Assembly: GCA_014218235.1 (NCBI GenBank)
Contig: CM024766.1
Coordinates: 54,793,545 to 54,857,544, forward strand
DNA length: 64,000 nt
Source of the DNA: Colocasia esculenta
Lineage: Eukaryota > Streptophyta > Magnoliopsida > Alismatales > Araceae
Direction: 5' to 3'
The notes beneath the pieces are model-generated. The model searched no databases. It was not told the DNA's origin and worked only from the letters and a program-made list of their open reading frames with translations. Made by a program: the position numbers and the translations under genes. Shown one piece after another: positions 10,586-19,094 of this stretch. The stretch's first letter is position 1. Each line of letters begins with the position of its first letter.

Positions 10586-11755
10586 GGCATTAAAGTTTGA
10601 TTTAAATCTGTTTTGATTTGATTTGATTTGATTTGCATTGTGCTTCTCATTGACTTGTTATTGGGCTTTTCATTTCAGATTTGCACATAAGTGGAACATG
10701 GAGATGGGGCTTGAAATTTGAGCCCATTGGGGAGGAGAGCTTGCTAATTTGTTTTTACATTTGCTTTTAATTCAGAAATTTAGATAGAAGAGTGTGAGTG
10801 AAACTTGTAGTGAGGATTTCATGTACTCTCTGTGCATGTACAGAGATTTCTTTCTCGTTCACATGTAATAATTGGCCTTTTGGTGGTTTGAGTGGTTTGG
10901 AATTAGTTTATAGTATCACTTTATATTTTCTTAGTTAAGTTTAATTTCATTTAGTTCAAAAACCAAATAAAAATAAAAAAAATCTAAAATCTAAAAAATC
11001 TTCCAAATCGCTCTTTCATGTAAGCCGTTTGTTTTGCAAATTAAAAATTTCATCTTCCTAAGATTAGAATCACATGTTTTAGAACATTCATCATTTTAAT
11101 TGTCAGTTGAATTCCATTTTCTACTTTGAAGAGTGCGGGGGAAAGGTATGATTTCTATCTCTTATTTCATGCATTAGACTTAGCATTAGAAAACTTTTGT
11201 TTGAACTTGATTTGTTGCATTTCACATTTGTAAAAGGGACTGCTTAAGGGCATCACCCTTTAGAAAAAATAAAGATAAAGTGAGGGATTTCATCACCCTG
11301 GCCTTTGCCCAAAAAACACAAAATTTTTTCACATTCTTGTATTTGCCTAAACTTTTAATAAAAACCAGTAGACTTGGCCCTATGGTTCATAATTAGATTT
11401 ATCCTTTCTTAATTCCAAAACTTCTCTTTAAGTCTGGTGTCTAGGATTAGAGGTTAAAAAGCTTATGCTTAAGTGAGCTAGAGGTTATTTAATTGGGTCC
11501 TTGCGAAAGCAAGGGGGGCCTCCCTCTACTCCACCTCTTACCTGGCCAGTACAAGAAGAGTGAGGATTGGACTTAACCAAGCATAAATCTGATTTTGAGA
11601 AAAATAACATAGGTCCAAGGAAAACCTAGTGTTTAGGTTAATTTGTTTTGAAAGTGTTTGTGTGTTTGTGTTTGTCCATAAAAATTCAATAAGAAAATCA
11701 ATAATTTTCTTTTTTTTTAAAATCAAAATTCATAAATAGGACTTTTCAACTGTGC
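10586..11755 (+). other. Athila untranslated leader
   Basis: This is 1.17 kb between the primer site and gag without a coding frame. It has a short (GATTT)n tract at 10612-10634, long A/T-rich stretches, and near 11500 the G-run GCAAGGGGGGCC. Athila elements normally have a long leader, and a packaging signal would be expected here, but I cannot point to one. Confidence 0.7.
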
Positions 11756-12855
11756 ATGCTTGGTAGACGCTCCCTGAACATAGATTTGGCTCAACCTATA
11801 GACGAGATCGAAAGATTCTTTCATAGGATGGCCAACCAAGACCAGAACCAAGTTGCTAGAAATGTAGAAGAGGTTACACCCAGACATATGAAGGAGTATT
11901 TTATTCCTTTTGATTATCAACCTGCTACTTGCATTAGGTCGGAAATTCTTGCAAATCACTTTGAAATCAAGCCAGGAACCATTCAGATGTTGCCATCCTT
12001 CTATGGCAATCCCAATGAAGACCCCTATAAGCATATAGATGAGTTCCTAGAGATTTTTTCCACTGTAAGAATCCAAAATTTCACTGAAAATGCCTTGAGA
12101 CTGACCCTATTTCCATTCTCCTTAAAAGATAAGGCCAAACATTGGTTAGGAACAATAGGGAGAACCATCAGAACATGGCCAGAAATGCAGCAGAGTTCTT
12201 GAAAAAAATTTACCCCATTGACCGCACTAACACTATGAGAAGAGCAATAACTTGATTTTCTCAACACCCGAGATAGTTAATGCATGAATCATGGAAGAGA
12301 TTAAAAGAGTTGCTTAGAAAGTGCCCCCACCATGGCTTATCAAGGTGGCAAATATCCAATCTTTTTATGAAGGTCTAACAGAATCAAATAGACAGATGGT
12401 TGATGCCTCGTGTGGAGGAGCATTCATGACTAAGAGTGAGGATGAGGCATATAATCTATTTGATACATTGAGTGAGAATTCTATCAATCATGCCTCACTC
12501 CACTCTTACGAGAGAGCACTAGGACCTGTACGGAAGGCAGGGTTGTATGAATTAAGAGAGAGAGGAGAATCAGATTATAGGATAGAAGATCTATTAGCTA
12601 GACTTGATCAGAGATTAGAGCAGAAGTTGGAACAAAAATTCGATTAACTACTATCTTTGACTGGGCAAGCCACACCCAAATTTTCTCAACCACCTAAAAC
12701 TTGCTCTATATGTGATAGCTCAGCTCATCCTACCAATGCTTGTCCCACTACTGCCCAATTGCCCCCTTTTATTCAAGAACAAGTCCAAGCTGCCCAAGGT
12801 TTTTACAAACCCTCCTATGATCCATATTCTAACGCATACAATCCTGGTTGGAGAT
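11756..12855 (+). pseudogene. gag: Athila gag, N-terminal and nucleocapsid part (broken)
   Basis: Residues from ANHFEIKPGTIQMLPSFYG through EDPYKHIDEFLEI, LRLTLFPFSLKDKAKHWL and YEGLTESNRQMVDASCGGAF match the Athila/retrotransposon gag fold. A CCHC zinc knuckle, CSICDSSAHPTNAC, lies at about 12700-12741. The frame shifts between 12200 and 12320 and stops occur in between and at 12645-12647, so the protein cannot be made as one chain. The Tekay array then interrupts gag at 12856, with GGAGA (12851-12855) duplicated on its far side, where gag continues at 30972. Confidence 0.87.
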
Positions 12856-13099
12856 GTAAGGCCCTCTAATTTTCCGTCGTATTATTTGTATCTATGTGTG
12901 AATATTTGTGCTTGTGTGTGTATGTACATATTTACGTACGTATTAATTAGTATAATTGCGTATGCATATGTTTATATTAAACATAAATAATGTATATATT
13001 GCATGATGATAGTGTGGATATAATACCATATACATATTGCATGTAGATATGCTTGGTATGTATGGTTTTCTGCATAATTAGGGTTCTGGCCGAAGGCCA

Positions 13100-13190
13100 C
13101 CTTGGCGTCAACCCTAGGCCGTTTAGAAGGTGTCAGCGTCCAGACCTGGACGCCAACACTAACTCCGACGTCCAGCGATATGGACGCCAA
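13100..13190 (+). promoter_or_regulatory. GACG-motif cluster in Tekay LTR1
   Basis: Five sites lie within 90 bases: TTGGCGTCAAC, CAGCGTCCAG, TGGACGCCAAC, CCGACGTCCAG and ATGGACGCCAAC. Equivalent clusters are at 21310-21400 and 27925-28015 in LTR2 and LTR3. They lie in the upstream third of the LTR, where promoter elements are expected. A regulatory role is inferred. Confidence 0.45.
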
Positions 13191-14734
13191 CTTCTCTGGC
13201 CTGCATGCGCAGCAGAGCTGCAAGCTTCTGAAACAAGGCATGGCCACCATTGGGGGATGTCCCCCAACGGCTCTAAGGCTGTCAAATCGGTATGGTGAGT
13301 GGGTGAGGGGCTCTCATTAGGTCTGAACCCGAATTTGGTCTCTCCCACTTCTCACTTCACCTTGCAAGAGGAGAAATAGAGGAGAGAAAAACCCTAGAGA
13401 AGCCTGTGAGAAAAACCCATTTTAGCACCCTCAAATCCGACCCCTTGGACCTTGATCCGGCGTCCCCCTGCTGCAAGGATGTTGCTGGACCAACGAGGAA
13501 GGCTTCCCCGACATCCCCTCGGCGTGGAGATCATCCAGGAGCCCGGAGGAGAGATCGGTTGGAGGCACTTCTGCAACTTCTTGGGACTGCCCAAGGAGGT
13601 CTTCACCAAGCCATTAAATCCCTTAGAAGAATTTTTGAAAGGCAAGTGACCTATCCTTGATGTCCCCTTATGAGTCTAGGATGGTTTTGTGAATTTTAAG
13701 GATTTTTCCTCGAGTCCTAGACCCTCCAATTCACCCAAGATTCAGAGCTCGGGTCTGTGTTTCTGCACAGACCTGGTTAGACGGCAAGGTCCCTGGACGT
13801 CCAGATCATCCTTGGCGTCCATCGACCATGCCGCTGACCCTGAGTCAGCGGCCAGAGACCGCCGTCGAGTTCTTCTGAACAGAACAGTGAGCTGTTCTGT
13901 CCCTTTTATACATTAATTTCGGTATGTTTTACGTGATGAGGATATATGGTAAATCTTATACCCTATGTATATTGTGCATTGTGGTGTGTGAATGAATGTG
14001 GTGTGATGGTGAATGTGGGTTAATAGTATCTTTTAAATTTGTGAGCATGACTTGTAGATAATTTTGCAAATCCATGTTCCATGATTTGGATTAGTTGAAT
14101 GTCTTGGTTGCAGTCTATTCATGAAGAATTGTGGAGCATGTATGTATGTTTTGAAATTTTGGTAATTCATGCATGCTTGCGAAATTGCTAATAAGTTCGG
14201 TAGAAAAAAATGAAAGCATGCAAGAATGATTTGTAGTATTCAATCCATAGATGTATGAATTAGGGAAATTTTGTGTTCTCAGTTCATGCATATGTGAATA
14301 GCTTATGTTTAAACAGCAAGTGGCTAATTTGCAAATGTGTTAGACCCATGTTAACTTAAGTTGTTAATAGCATGCTAATTAGGCGTTTTATTTTCTGTAA
14401 ATCCTACTTAGCTCAGAAAAATCTGAAAATTTGAGGGTATGACCTCGAACCCAAAAACAGCACGTGGTTAAATTTTTAGGTCATTTGGATCAGTAAATAA
14501 AAAGTTATGTGTTTTCTTGTGAAATGTGATAATTCGTGCATATGATCGTAAGGTGATTAGATTTTGTTTAAACCCAGCATGATTAGTGTGTTTACTGTGT
14601 ATTAAACCTTGAAATTTTGTAGTACCATGTTAGGAAAAACAGAGGTATTCATGTGAGTGAGAAAGTGAATGAGATGAAGTGTTATGTGTAAAACCAAGTG
14701 TAAAACGGTAAATATGTAAATGTGTAACTGTCCA

Positions 14735-14935
14735 ATGTGACACTGCTTCCGTAGAGGGCAGTGGAGCTGTATCAGGGAAAAGTCCCCCTGAGAAAGTTCA
14801 TTGTGTTAAGTGACCCTAAGGGCATTAGGGGGAAATCCTGGAGGTGGACAAGTACCACTGGTTAGGGTGGAGACTTGTTCTCCCGGTCTGCGCAGTCCAA
14901 GAGTCGCCATTGGAATGCCTAGATGGCGTCTATGT
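14735..14935 (+). other. Conserved LTR block (Tekay LTR1)
   Basis: The segment includes GACACTGCTTCCGTAGAGG, AAAGTCCCCCTGAG, GGCATTAGG and GGAGGTGGACAAGTACCACT, then GTCTGCGCAGTCCAAGAG. It is shared with the solo LTR at 6650-6830 and, on the minus strand, with the LTRs at 40484-43249 and 58718-61195. Confidence 0.7.
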
Positions 14936-15695
14936 GTAATGTGATGTGTATATGTCCTTCTTTGGTGGTTTGGACTATGTGTCACGGCACCTAAAAATGT
15001 GTAAAGTGTAATGTGAAATGTGTATGTGACCATGTGTAAATGTGTAAGTGACATGTGAATGTGTATGTGTAAAGTGTAACCATATGAAAAGAGGAAACTA
15101 GTGTAAAGAAAAATGTGAAATTCTAGATGTGTAAAGGGGTTATTGAAACCCATGTGAGACTAAATCTGAAACCATGTGAATTCAGAAAATGCATGTTATT
15201 ATTCTTATGTTTATGTGCGCAAAAATGTTTAGAGTCCATGTTAGGGACAACTAATGAATATGTGTGCAAATAGCATGATAGATTGTTCATGTGATATGTT
15301 TTAAGCAACGTTGTAGCTCTCATGTGTAGATTTATAGCCATTGAATCATGTGAAATCAGCAACCTAAAGCATGTAAAAAGGTTCATGTATGTGTTTAAAA
15401 ATGTGTAAAACCCATGCTAGTTGCGTTACCTTTCATGCATGTAAATTGTTCATGTTGATAGCTCTCATGTTTGATTCTTTAAAGATTAAAGTTTCATGAG
15501 TAAATTGAATAGAGACCATGTGATAGGTGAAGTTTATTTTAGAAATCTGAAAGCATGAGTTATGTATAAAATTGTAGAATGTTCATGATAGGTTGAAAAC
15601 TTGAAATGACTAGCATGCTATGTGTTGCTAATTGTAATGTGCATGTAGAAACCACTAGGACTTCTAAGTGTACATCATGAGTAGTGTTGCTTGCT

Positions 15696-15731
15696 GAGTC
15701 CTTGGACTCACTCCTTGCTTCGGCGTACAGG
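15696..15731 (+). promoter_or_regulatory. Conserved palindrome/TTCGGCGTA box with possible splice donor
   Basis: GAGTCC-TT-GGACTC is a perfect inverted repeat followed by ACTCCTTGCTTCGGCGTACAG and then GTATAG. The box recurs in the solo LTR (7935-7979) and in the minus-strand Tekay LTRs. ACAG|GTAT at 15731 fits a 5' splice donor and could pair with the acceptor just before the gag ATG. The donor assignment is a prediction. Confidence 0.4.
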
Positions 15732-16090
15732 TATAGTTGGTGACACGACACCGCTTGAGGAGACGGTGGAGACGGACTCCGAGCGCGGAGACTAGCTAGT
15801 TGTTGGAGCTTCTTTGTGATTTGTGTACTTCATAGTATGTATTTGGAACATTGTATTAGAATTATCATGAAAGGAAGGTATTATGTGGACATTTTGTAAT
15901 TCTATTTCAGCAATTTAAATTATGTGAGCTCTTAGTTCCTCATTGTTAATTGCGAAAATTCATGTATGGTTAATGTGGATGATGAATGAATGGAGATAGT
16001 TCTCTTTTACTTCCACTACTCTGTTGTATATCCGCGTGTATCTCAGCTGTATGTATCGTTTGGGTAAATGTCCCACTGTGGCAGCACTTG

Positions 16091-16125
16091 TTATACCGAC
16101 GTGGGTTGGTATAACCGTACCGGTA
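16091..16125 (+). other. LTR-terminal palindromes (Tekay LTR1)
   Basis: TTATACC (16091-16097) pairs with GGTATAA (16108-16114); TACCGGTA follows at 16118-16125, 17 bases before the LTR end. The pattern matches the other two chromovirus LTR families here. Confidence 0.7.
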
Positions 16126-16147
16126 TAATGAGGGCCGTCACAAAGAT

Positions 16148-16159
16148 TGGTATCAGAGC
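16148..16159 (+). other. Primer binding site, tRNA-iMet (Tekay)
   Basis: TGGTATCAGAGC lies five bases after the LTR end and is complementary to the 3' end of initiator tRNA-Met. Confidence 0.93.
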
Positions 16160-16310
16160 GACCGGTTGATATTGCACATGAATATACCTAAGTCATCATC
16201 CCCATTGCATGCTAAGTATGTCCACATGTGTAGAAAACACTAATAGGAAATGAAAGATAGATAAGAAAATGGTTAGAGAACTAGTAACCTAGCTCTAATT
16301 GGTGGCTGAA

Positions 16311-16324
16311 ATTTTATTACAGCC
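16311..16324 (+). other. Probable splice acceptor immediately before the gag ATG
   Basis: ATTTTATTACAG|CC precedes ATG at 16325. The minus-strand Tekay copies have TTTATTTTACAG|GCT before ATG at 58530 and TTTGTTTTACAG|GCC before ATG at 55216. A T-rich tract plus CAG at the same place in three copies supports a 5'-leader intron whose removal would take out the primer site. Confidence 0.5.
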
Positions 16325-16537
16325 ATGGCTTCCCGTGGACGACGTGGAGGTGTGCCAGCTCGCGACGACGAGCAGAGGCGTGAGGAGCGGGCGGAGCAGC
16401 AGGCCCCGGCCCCACAGGGTCCTGTGCTTCCCCCACCACCGCCAGTGGACTATGGAGTATTCATGCAAGGTCTGGTGCAAGCCATGAAGACGCAGGCCCA
16501 CACCCAGGCAGCACTCCAGGCCCAGTTGGAGGCCCAG
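16325..16537 (+). CDS. gag: Tekay gag exon 1 (71 codons)
   Basis: ATG at 16325 starts a basic, then Gln/Pro-rich N-terminus (MASRGRRGGVPARDDEQRR, then a run of prolines before VDYGVFMQGL). The open frame would stop seven bases past the splice site (TAA at 16544-16546) unless an intron begins at 16538 (CAG|GTAGAA). The same exon, ending at the same codon, is present at 58530-58318 and 55216-55004 on the minus strand. Confidence 0.75.
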
Positions 16538-16623
16538 GTAGAATAATAAAACAACCTAGTAGCTTGCTATTTAAATTGTATGATATTGTGTTTATTGTAT
16601 ATTGTTATTGTTTAATGTAGCAG
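16538..16623 (+). other. Gag intron 1 (83 or 86 bp, phase 0)
   Basis: The donor is CAG|GTAGAA. The acceptor is TTTAATGTAG at 16620 or the adjacent CAG at 16623 (a TAGCAG tandem acceptor). It is very T/A-rich with several in-frame stops. Minus-strand counterparts are 58317-58228 and 55003-54922. In the 54922 copy only the second AG remains (TGGCAG), which favours the second site. Splicing keeps the reading frame. Confidence 0.72.
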
Positions 16624-16815
16624 GCTCAGGCCCCAGCTCAGGACCATGGTGGACCTTCCATCATGGAGCGATTCAAGAGGATGGCCCCACCCTCTTTTAA
16701 GGGGGAGAGTGATCCGCTATTAGCAGAAAGCTGGATGAGGGAGACAGAGAAAATCTTCCGAGCTATCAGGTGTCCTGACGAGGACAAGGTGACCTTAGCC
16801 ACCTACATGCTACAG
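16624..16815 (+). CDS. gag: Tekay gag exon 2 (64 or 65 codons)
   Basis: It encodes HGGPSIMERFKRMAPPSF, then SWMRETEKIFRAI and LATYMLQ, the first half of the Retrotrans_gag domain. It ends at CAG|GTATGT (16815/16816). Without splicing the frame would run into unrelated residues and a stop. The tandem acceptor may add one Gln at the start (from 16621). Confidence 0.8.
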
Positions 16816-16892
16816 GTATGTTTTGGTTTATGCTTGTATATTGTTTGTCAAGTTAGAAATTGTTGGTTAGTGCTTATGAAGGTGTATTGCAG
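16816..16892 (+). other. Gag intron 2 (77 bp, phase 0)
   Basis: It has a strong donor GTATGTTT and strong acceptor TGTATTGCAG|G, and is T-rich throughout. The minus-strand homologue is 58014-57935 (80 bp, donor GTATGTGT, acceptor TTTGATGCAG). Joining its flanks gives the canonical gag string YMLQ-ERADVWW without a gap, so the domain itself shows that this segment is not coding. Confidence 0.8.
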
Positions 16893-17585
16893 GAGAGAGC
16901 TGATGTATGGTGGTCCTCCCTACTGCGTACGCGCTTCGAGGACGGAGCAGTAGATGTGGCATGGGACGCATTCGTGAGGCTCTTCCGAGCCAAGTTCGTC
17001 CCAGAGCACATCCAGGACAAGATGGAGCAAGAATTCCTTTCTCTGACGCAAGGATCAATGACCGTTCTGGAATACGAGGCAAGGTTTTCTGAACTTTCTA
17101 AATATACACCGCATATAGTAGAGGATGAGCGCAGGAGGACAAAGAAGTTTGTGATGGGTCTCAAACCATCACTGAGGACGAGACTCGTGGTGTTCGACCA
17201 CCGCACGCTAGACGAGGCCCTCAGCGCAGCCTGCAGACAGGAGGGAGAAATGGAGCAGTATCTGGAAGAGAAGAAGGCTTCGCAGAAGAGGCCGGCAGCG
17301 ACTTTCCAGCGGCAGGATAAGAGGAAAACGGTGTACCAGACACCGCAGAAACCAATGACAGTCAGCAACTCTCAGGTACCTTCTGTACGTTCGCCCGGTG
17401 TGAAGAGAGAGTGTCCCCATTGTGGGAAGACCCAAGGAGGTTCCGAGTGCTGGTTAGTAGCGGGTAGATGCTTAAAGTGTGGGAGCAGCGACCACAAGAT
17501 CAAGGACTGCCCAAGACTTCAGCAGGAAGCTCAGCGAGGAGCGCCAGTACCAGCAGTAGCGGCAGCCGCGCCAGCTACAGGATGA
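16893..17585 (+). CDS. gag: Tekay gag exon 3: capsid C-terminal half and zinc knuckles
   Basis: It continues the Retrotrans_gag domain (ERADVWWSSLLRTRF, FRAKFVPEHIQDKMEQEFL, LEYEARFSELSKY, RRTKKFVMGLKPSLR). A basic linker and two cysteine motifs follow: CPHCGKTQGGSEC and the CCHC knuckle CLKCGSSDHKIKDC. It ends at TGA 17583-17585, where the minus-strand Tekay at 57230 has AGA and reads on into protease. The lineage therefore uses one gag-pol frame, and this stop is a single substitution. Confidence 0.88.
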   Translation, partial: ERADVWWSSLLRTRFEDGAVDVAWDAFVRLFRAKFVPEHIQDKMEQEFLSLTQGSMTVLEYEARFSELSKYTPHIVEDERRRTKKFVMGLKPSLRTRLVVFDHRTLDEALSAACRQEGEMEQYLEEKKASQKRPAATFQRQDKRKTVYQTPQKPMTVSNSQVPSVRSPGVKRECPHCGKTQGGSECWLVAGRCLKCGSSDHKIKDCPRLQQEAQRGAPVPAVAAAAPATG

Positions 17586-18362
17586 CCAGGAAGGCCTCGA
17601 GCCCCAGCTCGAGTGTTTGCGTTAGCTCGTGAGGACGCCGAGCAGGCGGAGCATGTCACCGAAGGTACAGTTTTACTTTTCGGTGTGCACGCTCGGGTTT
17701 TGTTTGATACGGGTGCTACTCACTCGTTCATTTCCGAGCGGTTCGCTAGGCAGTTAGCCCTAGAGTCAGGCATAGAGTCTGAGGAGTTAGAGGTCCCTTT
17801 GTCTGTGCACACCCCTGCGGGTACGGTATCGACTAGGAAGTGCATTCCGTCGTTACCTGTGTGCATTGAGGATAGATTCCTAGATGGGTGTTTCTTCTTG
17901 CTAAAGATGAAGGATTATGATTGTATCCTTGGTCTGGATTGGCTAGAGGAGCACTATGCGTTAGTGGATTGTCGTAGGAAGAAGATTGTTTTCCGCATTC
18001 CTGGTGAGGACGAGTTCTCTCATCCCTTGCCAAAGAACTTAGCGGGAAAGTTAGTTATCTCTGCCATGAAGGCGATGCGCATGGTGAACAAGGGTTGTGA
18101 CGCATTTCTTGCCAGCGTTATGCTAGTACCCGATGCTGGTTCGTCACTGACTCTTGCAGAGATCGATGTGGTGCAGGACTTTCCAGATGTCTTTCCCGAT
18201 GACTTGTCTGGATTGCCACCGGATAGGGAGATAGAGTTCACTATAGAGTTGCTTCCAGGCACCTCTCCTATCTCGAAGGCCCCATATCGGATGGCCCCTG
18301 CAGAATTAGCCGAGTTGAGGAAGCAATTGCAAGAATTGCTCGATAAGGGATTTATTCGCCCA
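17586..18362 (+). pseudogene. pol: Tekay protease and linker to RT
   Basis: In the same frame as gag exon 3. The catalytic motif VLFDTGATHSFIS has its Asp at 17706-17708. LGLDWLEEHYALVDC follows, and then the conserved linker FPDVFPDDLSGLPPDREIEF and SKAPYRMAPAEL leading into RT. The frame breaks at about 18362, where one base is missing in a run of C (CGCCCAGTG against CGCCCCAGTG in the second copy), after FIRP. Confidence 0.88.
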
Positions 18363-19094
18363 GTGTTTCCCCTTGGGGCGCACCTGTATTATTCGTCAAG
18401 AAGAAAGACGGGTCACTTCGGTTGTGCATTGATTATAGGAAGCTAAACCAGGTGACTGTGAAGAACAGGTATCCCTTACCTCGGATTGATGATCTGTTTG
18501 ACCAGTTGCGAGAGGCATCAGTCTTTTCCAAGATTGACTTGCGATCTGGTTATCATCAGTTGAGGATTAGGAGTGAGGATGTGTCCAAGACGGCATTTAG
18601 AACCCGTTATGGACATTATGAGTTTTTGGTTCTTCCTTTCGGATTGACCAACGCCCCTGCAGCGTTCATGGATCTCATGAACCGGGTGTTTAGTCCGTAT
18701 TAGATAGCTTTGTTGTTGTGTTTATTGATGACGTGTTGGTCTATTCTCCGGATGAGGCCACACATCGTCAGCATTTGAGGTTAGTCTTAGAGGTTCTCCG
18801 TGAGCACAAGCTGTATGCGAAGTTCAGCAAGTGCGAGTTCTGGTTGCGCGAGGTTCATTTTCTCGGGCATGTTATCTCCGGCGCTGGTGTTGCAGTTGAT
18901 CCAGCAAAAGTCCAGGCAGTTATGGATTGGGAGATTCCCAGGACCCCTTCGGAGATTCGTAGTTTTATTGGGTTAGCTGGTTATTATCGGCGATTCATTG
19001 AGGGTTTCTCATCCATCGCCGCCCCTTTGACAAAGCTGACCAGAAAGGTGAGAAGTTCGTATGGTCTGAGGCATGTGAGCGTAGCTTTCAGCTA
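18363..19094 (+). pseudogene. pol: Tekay reverse transcriptase, split by one-base losses
   Basis: LCIDYRKLNQVTVKNRYPLP, KIDLRSGYHQLRI and LPFGLTNAPAAF lie in one frame (18422-18703). After one lost T near 18700, the catalytic FIDD (18721-18732) with LVYSPDEATH and FLGHVISGAGVAVDP lie in the next. Another lost base near 19047 (AGAAAGG) moves to the RNase H frame. All differences from intact frames are single-base deletions, so they may be sequencing errors. Confidence 0.9.

Larger units (their letters stand above)
12856..16142 (+). mobile_element. Tekay LTR1 (5' LTR), 3287 bp
   Basis: It begins TGTAAGGCCCTCTAATTTTC and ends AGGGCCGTCACA. Landmarks are a GACG-motif cluster (13100-13190), a second smaller cluster at 13790-13830, the conserved block (14735-14935), a low-complexity TGTGTAAATG-like zone (14995-15075), the palindrome GAGTCC-TT-GGACTC (15696-15709) with CTTGCTTCGGCGTA, and terminal palindromes (16091-16125). 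It holds only chance ORFs. Confidence 0.92.

Noticed and set aside
16148..16159. TGGTATCAGAGC strings as tRNA gene fragments
   Set aside because: They are primer binding sites: each lies 2-5 bases from an LTR end and only the complement of the tRNA 3' end is present.
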